From: Pseudocolwellia sp048296855
GTDB taxonomy: Bacteria; Pseudomonadota; Gammaproteobacteria; Enterobacterales; Alteromonadaceae
Assembly: GCA_048296855.1 (NCBI GenBank)
Contig: CP182631.1
DNA: 64,000 nt
Strand: one strand, 5' to 3'
Notes under the pieces: generated by a model
Told to the model about the DNA's origin: nothing
Databases searched by the model: none
The model's input: only the letters and a program-made list of their open reading frames with translations
Made by a program: the position numbers and the translations under genes
Shown here: positions 1 through 9,586 of the stretch, piece by piece
How the letters are laid out: the number at the start of each line of letters is the position of its first letter
Position numbering within the stretch: position 1 is the stretch's first letter

Positions 1-1
1 T

Positions 2-2869
2 ATTGAAGTAAAAGGTATACGCGGCAGTTTAGTACGTTCAATGAATATTAAACGTGATATGTCGGGTGTTGTAGATGCTATTTCTTCCGAAGAAATGGGT
101 AAATTCCCTGATACTAACTTAGCTGAGTCATTGCAACGTATTACTGGTGTTTCGGTAAGTCGAAGTAATGGTGAAGGTAGTGAAATTACAGTACGTGGTT
201 TCGGTCCCGAGTTTAACTTAGTTACTTTAAATGGTCGTCAGATGGCGGGTACAGGTTTTACTCGTTCATTTAATTTTGAAAACCTGTCTTCTGAAGGTGT
301 AAGTTCACTTGAAGTAATGAAAACAGCTCGCGCTGAAGTACCAACAGGTGGGTTAGGCGCAACAGTAAATATTGTTACTGCAAGACCTTTACAAAATCCA
401 GGTCAGAAATTCTCTATTATGGCGAAAGGTATCCATGATACATCGGTAGACGCCGGTGATAGTATTACGCCTGAAATTGCAGGTATTTATAGTAATACTT
501 TTGATGACGATCGTTTTGGTGTTTCAGCAAACTTTTCTTATCATCGTCGAGACTTTCAACGTCAATCAGCTAATGTTCGTTCTTGGGTTGTTAATCCGAG
601 TTTGACGGTAGATCCTGAAAATATTATTGATAACCGTCCTTTAGATGCAGATGGTAATGTGTCAAAACAGTTTTATGACCCAACTGCAGGAGAAGGAGGA
701 GAATACATTTCAGCTTCATTCTTCCCACAAGAACTAAGCTATTCAAGAGATGACATACAACGTGAGCGAACTAATGCTCAAGTCACTTTTCAATTTGCTG
801 CAACCGATGACTTAATATTTACGCTTGATCACACAATATCTAACGCAGTAACGGGTACTAATGCGTTATCTTGGGGTGTTTGGAATGGTTCGTTTGGTGG
901 AAATGCTAATGCTTATGAATTAGATGAAAATGGTACTGCTATTTATTATGAATCAGCTGGAGATGACGGCTCTTTTACTTCGTTTCGTGAGACTAATGAA
1001 GTTGATTCAAAAGCAACCGGTATTAATATTGAGTGGTTCGCAACTGATGACTTAAGCTTTACATTTGATGCACATAACTCAAAAACCACAACTGATAATG
1101 GTAAGGATGCAGGTTTAGGCGCAAATGCTAGAGTGATATTGGGATCTGCTGACCTTTCAAGTAAAGAATATTTATTTAAAGAAGGTGATGTTCCTGGTTT
1201 TAATATTAATTGGAACAATGGTTCTCAAGAGATAGACCCAAGTCAGATTGGTTCTAACTTTAGTATCTTTACTAGAACTCCAGCAGAATCTGAAGTTACA
1301 CAAGTTCAGTTAGACGGACAACTTCTTTTAGATACTAACTTTGGTTTAGAAACTCTTAAGTTTGGTACCGCTTATACAAAACAAACATTAACGGGATGGG
1401 GCGGTTCAAATAATGCAAATGCTCCAGGATTCAACAATGGAACATATGCTGAAATATTCCCTGATAGTATGTTTGAAAGGGTTGATTTAAGTGATTTCCT
1501 TGATGAATTTTCTTTTGGCTCTAATGGCGTTCAACCTGCCTATGCTTATACCTATAACCTTGACGAAGCTTTCACAAGACAAGCTTTATTCTTAACTGAA
1601 GATGTTGTGGGAAGTGACGTTTATGAAGTAGGAAGTTTTGACGAATTCCCAGTGAATAAAGTGGAAGAAGAAACTATCAGTTTATATCTTTCAACAGCAT
1701 GGGCTTTTGAGGTTAGTGGTTATGATGTGCAGTTAAATTTAGGTGTGCGTTATGAAGAAACAGACATTGTTAGCCCTGCAAAAAGCCAAGTAGCTGAACA
1801 AGTTTACTGGGCGGGTGGCTCTGAGTGGATCACAGAATTTGCGGGTGGTGGTGAGCTTATAGAAGTAGATTTTGAAGGTGAATACGATCTGCTACTTCCT
1901 ATGTTAGATATCAAGGTCGATCTAAGTGAAGATTTAGTTGCAAGAGCGTCTTGGGGACAAACTATTACAAGGCCAACACTAGACTCTATGTTGGGTAACC
2001 TTAGCTTAACATCGTCTCCTAAACTTAACTCGAGAAGTGGAAGCCGTGGTAATCCTAATTTAAAACCATTTAAATCAACGAACTTAGATCTAACTCTTGA
2101 ATATTACTATGACGATGCAAGTTATGCTGCCATCGGCTTGTTCTGGAAAGATGTTGATGACTGGATTGATAACACTGAAGTTAAAACAACTTTTGAAGGT
2201 TTACATGATATTTATTTAGGCCAACGTTGGAATAATGCTGTAACTGCTATTGAAGGTCGAGGAGAGCAAGCTACTGACTCTGCTATCTACAATGAAATAG
2301 TAGCCAATGGTGTAGGTATCGGTGAAAACAATCGTGTATTACCTGATTCTGCAACTGATCCATTAATTGAATGGACTATTGGCTCACCTGAAAACGTTGG
2401 TTCACGTAAAGTAAATGGAATTGAATTAGCTGTACAACATTTATTTGGTGACTCAGGTTTTGGTGCTGGCTTTAATGCCACTTTTGTTGATGGAGATGTG
2501 GAATATGATAACTATATTCTTGCCTCTCAGGCTGTACTTTCGGGCTTAAGTGACTCAGCTAACCTGCAAGTTTTTTATGAGAAAGACGGCTTGTCTGTGA
2601 AAGTAACAGCTGCATGGCGTGACGAGTATTTGATTGGTCAAGGGTTACCTGATGCTGCAGGAACACCTCCACAATATGAAGAAGAGTACCTTCAGTGGGA
2701 CTTAAGTGTTAATTACGAAGTTACTGACAAAATGACAGTGTTCTTTGAAGGCATTAACTTAACCAACGAAACCGAACGTTCATTTAGTCGTTTTGAAAGT
2801 CAATTCTTAGATGCCGCTCAATACGGACCAAGATATGCAGTTGGCTTTAGATACACTATGGACAATTAA
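2..2869 (+). CDS. TonB-dependent receptor, 5' end outside the window
   Basis: Outer-membrane TonB-dependent receptor for active import of a large ligand, by context probably an oligosaccharide. The reading frame is open from base 2, so the start, signal peptide and TonB box lie upstream; the ATG at 41 is internal. The visible N-terminus (IEVKGIRGSLVRSM, then FPDTNLAESLQRITGVSVSR and VRGFGPEFNLVTLNGR) is the plug domain in the form typical of the TIGR01782 Xanthomonas/Caulobacter-type carbohydrate receptors. The remaining ~800 residues are aromatic-rich, alternating beta-barrel sequence ending in FRYTMDN. A hairpin terminator follows at 2886. The downstream sugar permease and GH3 glucosidase support a glycan substrate; the substrate itself is inferred. 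Confidence 0.93.
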   Translation: MEVKGIRGSLVRSMNIKRDMSGVVDAISSEEMGKFPDTNLAESLQRITGVSVSRSNGEGSEITVRGFGPEFNLVTLNGRQMAGTGFTRSFNFENLSSEGVSSLEVMKTARAEVPTGGLGATVNIVTARPLQNPGQKFSIMAKGIHDTSVDAGDSITPEIAGIYSNTFDDDRFGVSANFSYHRRDFQRQSANVRSWVVNPSLTVDPENIIDNRPLDADGNVSKQFYDPTAGEGGEYISASFFPQELSYSRDDIQRERTNAQVTFQFAATDDLIFTLDHTISNAVTGTNALSWGVWNGSFGGNANAYELDENGTAIYYESAGDDGSFTSFRETNEVDSKATGINIEWFATDDLSFTFDAHNSKTTTDNGKDAGLGANARVILGSADLSSKEYLFKEGDVPGFNINWNNGSQEIDPSQIGSNFSIFTRTPAESEVTQVQLDGQLLLDTNFGLETLKFGTAYTKQTLTGWGGSNNANAPGFNNGTYAEIFPDSMFERVDLSDFLDEFSFGSNGVQPAYAYTYNLDEAFTRQALFLTEDVVGSDVYEVGSFDEFPVNKVEEETISLYLSTAWAFEVSGYDVQLNLGVRYEETDIVSPAKSQVAEQVYWAGGSEWITEFAGGGELIEVDFEGEYDLLLPMLDIKVDLSEDLVARASWGQTITRPTLDSMLGNLSLTSSPKLNSRSGSRGNPNLKPFKSTNLDLTLEYYYDDASYAAIGLFWKDVDDWIDNTEVKTTFEGLHDIYLGQRWNNAVTAIEGRGEQATDSAIYNEIVANGVGIGENNRVLPDSATDPLIEWTIGSPENVGSRKVNGIELAVQHLFGDSGFGAGFNATFVDGDVEYDNYILASQAVLSGLSDSANLQVFYEKDGLSVKVTAAWRDEYLIGQGLPDAAGTPPQYEEEYLQWDLSVNYEVTDKMTVFFEGINLTNETERSFSRFESQFLDAAQYGPRYAVGFRYTMDN

Positions 2870-2885
2870 TCGACACTTAAGTTTA

Positions 2886-2911
2886 AGGTGGCTTATTAAA
2901 ATAAGCCACCT
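2886..2911 (+). terminator. Hairpin terminator after the TonB receptor gene
   Basis: Perfect 11-bp inverted repeat AGGTGGCTTAT / ATAAGCCACCT with a 4-nt loop, 17 bases after the receptor stop. There is no long T-run behind it, so it may be weak or Rho-assisted. A second inverted repeat, TGCGCTTA / TAAGCGCA, spans 2921-2945 and could be a second terminator or an operator for the following sugar genes. Confidence 0.6.
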
Positions 2912-2920
2912 GTTGTAGCT

Positions 2921-2945
2921 TGCGCTTATACGTAATGTAAGCGCA
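2921..2945. promoter_or_regulatory. Inverted repeat upstream of the sugar permease gene
   Basis: TGCGCTTA and TAAGCGCA form an 8-bp inverted repeat with a 9-bp centre, about 100 bases before the permease start. A symmetrical site of this kind in front of sugar genes could be a LacI-type operator, but a terminator role is equally possible. Confidence 0.3.
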
Positions 2946-3047
2946 CTTTCTTTCATCGGTGGACTGGTTGTTTAGCGGTTAAATTATTTCTATCTGCATA
3001 AATATAGGCAGCCAACATCGACTTATCTCAATATAGGAACTTATCTT

Positions 3048-4322
3048 ATGGCTGGACATTCGGTCATTTTAGATCAAAACAATACTACGACTAATATTGG
3101 TTCGCCGAGTCAAAATCGTTTTGCTCTGATCTCATTAACAACGTTGTTTTTTATGTGGGGCTTTATTACCTGCTTAAATGACATTCTTATTCCTCATTTA
3201 AAAGCAATTTTTGACTTAACGTATACCCAATCAATGCTGGTGCAGTTTTGTTTCTTTGGTGCTTACTTTTTAGTGTCGTTACCGGCAGGGCACCTTGTAA
3301 AAAAAGTGGGTTATCAAAGAGGTATTGTTGCTGGATTGGTAGTTGCGGCTTTAGGCTGCTTGATGTTTTATCCTGCTGCGTCAATGCATAGCTATCCTAT
3401 GTTTTTATCTGCATTGTTTGTTTTGGCAAGTGGTATCACTATATTACAAGTGTCGGCTAACCCTTATGTTACTTTACTTGGACCAACAGAGTCTGCGTCA
3501 TCACGCTTAACTATGACTCAAGCATTTAATTCATTAGGTACCACAATAGCGCCATATTTAGGGGCTTTGTTTATTCTTAATGAAGCTGCCAGTTCTATGG
3601 CTGTTGCACCTTCAGCAGACTCAGTAAAAGTTCCTTACTTAATACTAACGGCCGCTTTGTTATTGCTAGCCGCTATTTTTGCTTGGTTAAAACTTCCTCA
3701 TATCAGCAGTGCTGAAACGGCACCTAATGAAGTGGTATCAGGCTCTGCTTGGCAGTATCGTCATTTAGTTTTAGGAGCTCTGGGGATCTTTGTTTATGTT
3801 GGCGCAGAAGTGTCGATAGGGAGCTTTTTAATTAACTTTTTTGGTGAAGCCAATATTGCAGGTTTAGAAGAATCTCAAGCGGCCAAGTACTTAACCTATT
3901 ATTGGGGAGGCGCTATGGTGGGGCGTTTTATTGGTGCCGCTGTAATGCAAAAAGTATCAGCGAGTAAAGTGCTTAGTTTTAATGGGACTTTTGCTGTTAT
4001 TTTAGTGTCTGTTGCTATTTTGACAAGCGGTAGTATTGCGATGTGGTCGATCCTTTTAGTGGGGTTATGTAACTCGATTATGTTTCCTACGATTTTTAGT
4101 TTGGCGTTAAACGGCTTAGGTAAGCACACCAGTCAAGGCGCTGGCGTTTTATGTCTAGCCATCGTTGGTGGTGCTATTGTGCCGTTACTTCAAGGTGTTC
4201 TTGCTGATATTGTTGGTGTGCAATTGTCATTTATTATCCCTGTAATTTGCTATAGCTATATCGTTTATTACGGCATGAGTGGTGCTACACCAACCACAGA
4301 CTTAAATCAGGAGCGCACGTAA
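3048..4322 (+). CDS. Sugar MFS transporter, FucP/GluP family
   Basis: Inner-membrane major facilitator permease of 424 residues with about 12 hydrophobic segments, resembling the fucose/glucose-galactose proton symporters (FucP, TIGR01272). Family-like features are FMWGFITCLNDILIPHLK near residue 35, FFGAYFLVSLPAGHLVKKVGYQRG around 70-90, and YWGGAMVGRFIGA near 285. The ATG at 3048 follows an AGGAA ribosome site. Its stop overlaps the start of the GH3 gene by one base (TAATG), so the two are translated as one operon: the glucosidase would release monosaccharide in the periplasm and the permease bring it in. The exact sugar is not determined by sequence; glucose is the likeliest from context. 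Confidence 0.88.
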   Translation: MAGHSVILDQNNTTTNIGSPSQNRFALISLTTLFFMWGFITCLNDILIPHLKAIFDLTYTQSMLVQFCFFGAYFLVSLPAGHLVKKVGYQRGIVAGLVVAALGCLMFYPAASMHSYPMFLSALFVLASGITILQVSANPYVTLLGPTESASSRLTMTQAFNSLGTTIAPYLGALFILNEAASSMAVAPSADSVKVPYLILTAALLLLAAIFAWLKLPHISSAETAPNEVVSGSAWQYRHLVLGALGIFVYVGAEVSIGSFLINFFGEANIAGLEESQAAKYLTYYWGGAMVGRFIGAAVMQKVSASKVLSFNGTFAVILVSVAILTSGSIAMWSILLVGLCNSIMFPTIFSLALNGLGKHTSQGAGVLCLAIVGGAIVPLLQGVLADIVGVQLSFIIPVICYSYIVYYGMSGATPTTDLNQERT

Positions 4323-6919
4323 TGATTAAATTGACCTATGCAATTCTATCTGCAGCAGTTTTATTTGGTATACAGGCCTGTAACTCAGTAACTAAAGATA
4401 AAGTAAATAACAGTGAAGCTAGTGCGGAGTTATCAGATAAATCATCCTCAATTTGGCCAACAATTATTTCTGAAGTGAAAACAGATGTAGCTCTTGAGCA
4501 ACAAGTAAAATCTATGCTGTTGACTATGACATTAGAGCAAAAAGTTGCACAAATGATCCAACCTGAAATTCGCGATATTACACCTGCTGATATGCGTAAA
4601 TATGGTTTTGGTTCGTATTTAAATGGTGGTGGGGCATTTCCAAATAATAATAAGCACTCTACACCACAAGACTGGATTGCCTTGGCAGAAGAAATGTATC
4701 AAGCCTCAATTGACGACTCATTAGATGGAACAAGGATCCCAACCATGTGGGGCACCGACGCCGTTCATGGTCATAATAATGTTATTGGGGCGACTTTATT
4801 TCCTCATAATATTGGTTTAGGTGCGGCAAATAATCCTGAATTAGTCGAACAAATTGCCAAGATAACTGCTACCGAAGTTATGGTAACGGGCATTGATTGG
4901 GTTTTCGCACCAACCGTTGCTACAGTTAGAGACGACCGGTGGGGTAGAACCTATGAAGGCTATTCTGAAGATCCAGATATTGTAAAATTATATGCTGCTT
5001 CAGTTGTTAAAGGCTTACAAGGTCATGCGGGAAGTGACTTTTTAGGTGACGACAGAGTTATTAGTACCGTTAAACACTTTATTGGCGATGGCGGTACTAT
5101 AGCGGGTAAGGATCAGGGAAATAATCCATTATCAGAGCAAGATCTTTATAAACTTCATGCACAAGGCTATGTCAGTGGATTAGCTGCGGGTGCTCAATCA
5201 GTAATGGCATCATTTAATAGCTGGAATGGTGAAAAAATTCACGGTAATCGTTATTTACTAACAGAAGTACTTAAAGAAAAAATGGGGTTTGACGGCTTTG
5301 TTGTAGGTGATTGGAATGGCCATGGGCAAGTTAAAGGCTGTAGTAACGAAAGCTGCCCACAAGCAGTAAATGCAGGACTTGATATTTTTATGGTGCCTAC
5401 AGATGCATGGAAGCCGTTAATGGAAAACACCATCAAACAAGTCAACCAAGGTGTAATACCTATGTCGCGTATTGATGATGCTGTTACACGGATATTACGC
5501 GTTAAATTTAGAGCTGGTTTATTTAAAAAGCCAAGCCCAGCTAAACGCTTATATTCTGGAAAAACAGAACTCATTGGAAGTGATAAGCATCGTCAAGTTG
5601 CAAGACAAGCAGTACAAGAGTCTTTAGTGTTATTGAAAAATAAAGGTAATTTATTACCTTTATCGCCAAAGCTTAATATTTTAGTTACTGGAGATGGCGC
5701 GCATAATATTGGTAAGCAATCGGGTGGTTGGTCTATTACTTGGCAAGGTACAGGCAATACCAATGCAGACTTTCCTGGAGGTACTTCAATATTTGAAGGT
5801 ATTGCAAATCAAACCTCTAAAGCGGGTGGTAAAGCTGTATTAAGTGTTGATGGACGTTACGAAGAAAAACCTGACGTGGCTATTGTTGTATTTGGTGAAA
5901 ACCCTTATGCAGAAGGGCAAGGCGATTTAAAAGACCTTAACTTTCAGTCTGTTGACGAAAAATCGCTAACCTTGTTAAAGAAATTTAAACAGCAAGGTAT
6001 ACCCGTTGTTTCATTATTTATTAGTGGTAGACCTATGTGGGTAAATGCTGAAATTAATGCGTCTGATGCTTTTGTTGCTGCTTGGTTACCTGGCTCTGAA
6101 GGTGAAGGTATTGCCGATGTTATTTTAGCTGACAGCAATAATAATATTCAGCACAACTTTAAAGGTAAGTTGTCGTTTTCATGGCCAAATGAATCTAATC
6201 AAACCACAGTTAATCGACATGATGAAAACTATAACCCATTATTTTCTTACGGTTTTGGTTTGTCTTATGGCGATAAAGATGTGCTAACAGATACTTTAAA
6301 TGAAACGGTAAGTCATACTGATTCAGTTGTTAAAGATGGAGATACTGTTCGAGCAATATTTAAAGATTCAATTAAAAAGCCTTGGTCGTTATGGTTGTAT
6401 TCAGGTACTGAACAGTTAGCCGTTAATGCTAATACACATAAACTATCAGGTATTAGTTATCGAACCGTTGATAAAAGAGTGCAAGAAGACGCCTTTAAAA
6501 TAACGTTAAATGATAGCGATTTAACAAGCAAAACAGCGAAGAGTTATTCTGGAATGTTTATTAAAAATAATAGCTCATTAACTGAAAACCTTAATATAAC
6601 ATCATCAAATAAATCGGTTTTACAACTTAGTGTGAATCTTGTAAGCAAACCATCTGATGAGGTTTTTGTGTCAATGTCTTGTGAAGGAATAAATAAATGT
6701 GGGTATAGCTACAATATTACCCAATATTTAAATGAACTCTCGATGAATAAATGGCAAACGATATCTATAGACTTATCTTGTTTTAGTCAAAATGGAATGG
6801 ACTTTACTCAAACAACAGAACCTTTTGGGCTTTCATCAAAGGGTAAGTTAGAAATAAGCATTGCAGATATTGTTATTAAGCCTAAAACAAATGATGGCTT
6901 ATTTCTTAGTTGCCCGTAG
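4322..6919 (+). CDS. Glycoside hydrolase family 3 exo-beta-glucosidase, probable lipoprotein
   Basis: GH3 enzyme that removes glucose from beta-1,3/1,4-glucans, similar in length and layout to the marine exo-1,3/1,4-beta-glucanases (865 residues). The N-terminus is a lipoprotein signal ending in a lipobox-like IQAC with Cys20. The (beta/alpha)8 domain covers about 50-400, with KHF(I)GDGG at 251-258 and the nucleophile Asp330 in GFVVGDWNGHG. The second domain (about 430-650) carries GENPYAEGQGD, whose Glu fits the acid/base residue. The C-terminal ~200 residues form an extra, probably carbohydrate-binding, beta domain. It is translationally coupled to the MFS gene. Laminarin, lichenan or cellodextrins are plausible substrates (inference). 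Confidence 0.92.
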   Translation: MIKLTYAILSAAVLFGIQACNSVTKDKVNNSEASAELSDKSSSIWPTIISEVKTDVALEQQVKSMLLTMTLEQKVAQMIQPEIRDITPADMRKYGFGSYLNGGGAFPNNNKHSTPQDWIALAEEMYQASIDDSLDGTRIPTMWGTDAVHGHNNVIGATLFPHNIGLGAANNPELVEQIAKITATEVMVTGIDWVFAPTVATVRDDRWGRTYEGYSEDPDIVKLYAASVVKGLQGHAGSDFLGDDRVISTVKHFIGDGGTIAGKDQGNNPLSEQDLYKLHAQGYVSGLAAGAQSVMASFNSWNGEKIHGNRYLLTEVLKEKMGFDGFVVGDWNGHGQVKGCSNESCPQAVNAGLDIFMVPTDAWKPLMENTIKQVNQGVIPMSRIDDAVTRILRVKFRAGLFKKPSPAKRLYSGKTELIGSDKHRQVARQAVQESLVLLKNKGNLLPLSPKLNILVTGDGAHNIGKQSGGWSITWQGTGNTNADFPGGTSIFEGIANQTSKAGGKAVLSVDGRYEEKPDVAIVVFGENPYAEGQGDLKDLNFQSVDEKSLTLLKKFKQQGIPVVSLFISGRPMWVNAEINASDAFVAAWLPGSEGEGIADVILADSNNNIQHNFKGKLSFSWPNESNQTTVNRHDENYNPLFSYGFGLSYGDKDVLTDTLNETVSHTDSVVKDGDTVRAIFKDSIKKPWSLWLYSGTEQLAVNANTHKLSGISYRTVDKRVQEDAFKITLNDSDLTSKTAKSYSGMFIKNNSSLTENLNITSSNKSVLQLSVNLVSKPSDEVFVSMSCEGINKCGYSYNITQYLNELSMNKWQTISIDLSCFSQNGMDFTQTTEPFGLSSKGKLEISIADIVIKPKTNDGLFLSCP

Positions 6920-7161
6920 CTCTTTAATAAGCGCATTTTTATAAATAATAAAGAAAGTTAATAAGGTGATATACCCATAACCAATCAAGATGCTTATTTC
7001 ATAGCTTTTGAGCGATATGAATTCAAGGCAATGCTTTGTAATAATGGTTGTTCCCTAAAAGCATTAACGAAGAAGTGACTTTGCTCAAGTGCTTCTTCGA
7101 TGGGTTTAAAAACAATTTATGGGGCTTATTAATTTTAGTCAGGTTTCTACATGGATGTAGG

Positions 7162-7550
7162 ACAGTTTCTTATACACACGTTTCCAAAAGCTGTTGAGTA
7201 TGATCTAATACACCTCATGTGAAACTTATTTTATCAATACAATGCAGCAACTCACTTCTCAACAATGGGCTGAACAAGTATATCTCTTCTGAGGCTATTG
7301 CTGAAGCAGGATTTAAACACACAAGTGAACAGCTCCAATACGTACCACTTGTTATCATCATTCAAGATACCACCGAATTAAGTTACGAGCATAATGTCAC
7401 TCAAGAGCTCGTAATGTAATTAACTCAAAGGCAGCAACCAGTCGAAAGCGCTCCTTACATGCTCACTCAACATTAATGTTAGACGCACATTCGGAAAAAT
7501 ATCGGACTTGCCAATCAACAATATTGGTTTAGAGAAAACAAAATTTATAC
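7162..7550 (+). pseudogene. Decayed IS4/Tn5-type insertion sequence
   Basis: Fragments of an IS4-family (IS50 group) transposase are spread over several frames. From 7242 one reads LTSQQWAEQV, then a stop; in another frame SSEAIAEAGF and VIIIQDTTELSYEHN (IIQDTTEL is diagnostic of Tn5-like transposases), stop at 7419; further on SLHAHSTLMLDAHSEK, a frameshift, and GLANQQYWFREN near 7510-7545. ACAGTTTCTTATACACACG at 7162-7180 resembles the IS50 inverted-repeat end (Tn5 end: CTGTCTCTTATACACATCT). Large internal pieces and the right end are missing. It is a dead relic in the 913-base gap after the GH3 gene; I see nothing else convincing in 6920-7160. Confidence 0.75.
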
Positions 7551-7724
7551 CCTAAATATCAACATGCTCGTGTTACTATTTTTTGTATTTAAGGCATAAA
7601 CCTGACGTATTCTTCATTCTACTTCTTTCTTCTTTTTAGTCTGGCTAAATCCCTCCTGAATAAATGATTATTATGGTACTGCTGTTATTTTTGTAACAAA
7701 ACGGGGATATTTTTTAATACTCGC

Positions 7725-7730
7725 TATAAT
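7725..7730 (+). promoter_or_regulatory. Candidate -10 element upstream of the EF-hand gene
   Basis: A perfect TATAAT lies about 100 bases before the EF-hand gene start. No good -35 hexamer is found at 16-18 bases, so this is only a candidate. The rest of 7551-7832 shows no gene. Confidence 0.3.
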
Positions 7731-7832
7731 AGTAGAATGATCTAGAAAATTTTATTACGTAAACTACGTTAAAGAACTTTACCTGAAGTGATGTTAATTA
7801 TGGAAAGTGAATAGATTTTAAGAAGGATAAGT

Positions 7833-8366
7833 ATGAAATTCGTCTCCAAGTACGCTTTAGTTATGGTGGTTGGTATAGCATTAAGTGCTTTAATTGTTCT
7901 ACCTAATCAAGCGCATACAATGCAAGCACAGCAGGGCACATTAGATATTGTCGGAAATGAAGTGTTTATTATGTTATCGCTACCTGTTTCAGCTTTTAAA
8001 AATATAGATGATGACCGTGATGGAAATTTATCGCAAGAAGAGTTTGATTTTCATCAGCAGTCTATTGTAAATACTATTAAAAAACACATTACACTTAGCG
8101 ATACAGAAGGTGCTTTAGCGTTACAAGAGCTTCTAATTAAACCTATTTTAGGCCATAGTCATGGTCGTAAAACAGAGCCTGCATTACAGTTGACTCTGAC
8201 AGGTAAATTTATATTAAAAGATATACATTCACCTTTAACTTTTTATATTGATTTGTACGGAAAATATACAAAAGAAAAATCATTTAAAATTACCGTAACA
8301 CGTAAACTTGATAACACGAAACAAACTTTCGAACTAACACCGCAGCACTCCTTACAGCAGTTATAA
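7833..8366 (+). CDS. Exported EF-hand domain protein
   Basis: A 177-residue secreted or periplasmic protein. Residues 1-28 form a signal peptide (MKFVSKYALVMVVGIALSAL, cut after NQAHT or similar). A single canonical calcium-binding EF-hand loop, DDDRDGNLSQEEF, lies at about 59-71. The rest is predicted mixed alpha/beta with no enzyme motif. The order 'EF-hand then GHSHGR' resembles the soluble part of some HupE/UreJ-like metal-transport proteins, but the membrane half is absent here. AAGGAT at 7822-7827 is a good ribosome site. No partner gene is adjacent, and the function is unknown beyond probable calcium binding. Confidence 0.75.
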   Translation: MKFVSKYALVMVVGIALSALIVLPNQAHTMQAQQGTLDIVGNEVFIMLSLPVSAFKNIDDDRDGNLSQEEFDFHQQSIVNTIKKHITLSDTEGALALQELLIKPILGHSHGRKTEPALQLTLTGKFILKDIHSPLTFYIDLYGKYTKEKSFKITVTRKLDNTKQTFELTPQHSLQQL

Positions 8367-8526
8367 TTTGAAAAAAATTTATATCAAAAGGTCAAACGCT
8401 CTAAAATAAATGACATTTATTGTGTTATATAACCGAAAATTAGAGTCTAGGTTGAGGGGAGTATTTTACAGGAAAGGTATTCATTTTAAGAAAGGTATTT
8501 ATTAAAAGAGTTGTGAGGTAGTAGTT

Positions 8527-8592
8527 ATAAGGTGGTAATCTGTTAGCTTACACTCGGTATTTAACTAACAAGTTTAAGTTTTACCACCTTAT
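8527..8592. terminator. Long nested inverted repeat between convergent genes
   Basis: A perfect 12-bp inverted repeat ATAAGGTGGTAA (8527-8538) / TTACCACCTTAT (8581-8592) encloses a second one, TGTTAG (8541) / CTAACA (8565). It lies in the 314-base gap between the convergent EF-hand and TPR-like genes and is followed by a T-rich stretch, so a bidirectional terminator is the simplest reading. Nothing else is seen in 8367-8680. Confidence 0.5.
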
Positions 8593-8680
8593 TTTCTAAC
8601 TATCACTCACACCCTTTGCTGTCGAATGAATAGAATATTTATTGTTATTATATTTTTAAACATATTATTCCTCGTAATAT

Positions 8681-9184
8681 TTAGTCTGCGTAGGTTGAGT
8701 AGCTAGTATCATCACTTAATTCAACTTTACTGCTGATTAATGATAAATTTTCTTTAACTAATGGGTTACTGTCTAAAGATTTAGCAAAAGCTAAGTCGCT
8801 CATTGCACCAACCATATCATCTTTTAAGTAACGAGCAACCGCACGGTTGTTGTAACTAATAGATTGTAAGTAACGCATTTTTTTACTATTCGTATCTAAT
8901 TTTTTTGCACTTCTGATTGCTGCTGTACAAGCCGTTTCAGACATTTCTTCGTTATTCGACTTTAAGTAAGCTACACATAATGTAGTGCTTTCTTCAAAAT
9001 CTTGGTTCTTACTAGAAAGGTTAGCAATAGCTTCTTTGTATTCACCGTTAAGAATTGATTCGCTATCTGTAGCATCTTTAATTACAGCAACTTTAAGGTT
9101 CGCTTCACTAGCTATTGCTGCTAATGGGGCCGTAAGTATTGTCGAGCTAATCAGTGTTGTTAATAATAAAGGTTTAAGTTTCAT
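8681..9184 (-). CDS. Small periplasmic TPR-like protein
   Basis: A 167-residue exported protein of unrecognised family. The start is placed at the ATG at 9184 (MKLKPLLLTTLISSTI) because GGAGA sits seven bases upstream and a signal peptide follows, cut near AAIASEA; a longer frame from 9214 has no such support. The mature part is helical, with repeats of the kind FEESTTLCVAYLKSNNEE, YNNRAVARYLKDDMVGAMSD and FAKSLDSNPLVKENLSL, which resemble tetratricopeptide helices. Similar short proteins are common in Colwelliaceae and Pseudoalteromonadaceae. No function can be assigned. It lies just downstream, on the same strand, of the tandem small-RNA units. Confidence 0.75.
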   Translation of the reverse strand: MKLKPLLLTTLISSTILTAPLAAIASEANLKVAVIKDATDSESILNGEYKEAIANLSSKNQDFEESTTLCVAYLKSNNEEMSETACTAAIRSAKKLDTNSKKMRYLQSISYNNRAVARYLKDDMVGAMSDLAFAKSLDSNPLVKENLSLISSKVELSDDTSYSTYAD

Positions 9185-9422
9185 GGGTATTCTCCGTTTG
9201 TTTAATGCCATCACCGTGATGACGGAGTAAATGTAATTAATTTAAGTGAGTACGACAAACGATTAAAATAAATGCCATGAGTGAAGAAAATTCATCTTTA
9301 ATGTTTATCTAGTTTCTATACTTACTGGTTATTCTCTTGGGGCTGCATTATTTTATGAACTATATATAAATTTTTTATTGTTATTTTTTATTAAGAAAAT
9401 TTTTATAGGGAGGATAAATTTA

Positions 9423-9586
9423 AGGCAAAAAAAAGGGTATCCGAAGATACCCAAAAATTAAACAAATTCAAACAAAACAACATTTCGTTAAAAGAAATCG
9501 GGGAGATTTCAAAACAAGTTCAGCTTACCTATGCGTAATATTGAACACAAACGGGAATTTATCATCCAACGGTTTAATTTTATTCA
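9423..9586 (-). ncRNA. Candidate small RNA gene, copy 1 of 5
   Basis: Read on the minus strand, the unit ends in GGGTATC-TTCG-GATACCC followed by eight T (9426-9433), a perfect 7-bp stem with a stable UUCG loop: a Rho-independent terminator. No minus-strand coding gene lies upstream, so the terminator must end a short transcript. The part shared with the truncated copy 5 stops at about 9586, just after a TATAAG that could be its -10 box, suggesting an RNA of roughly 160 nt. A second hairpin at 9494-9510 (GAAATC, loop TCCCC, GATTTC) exposes a C-rich loop able to pair with Shine-Dalgarno sequences. The -35 is not evident. Transcript and function are inference. Confidence 0.55.

Noticed and set aside
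946..1218. Antisense frames of 60-112 codons within long genes (for example 946-1218, 5251-5574, 53044-53382)
   Set aside because: They lie opposite strongly supported genes, lack ribosome sites and known domains.
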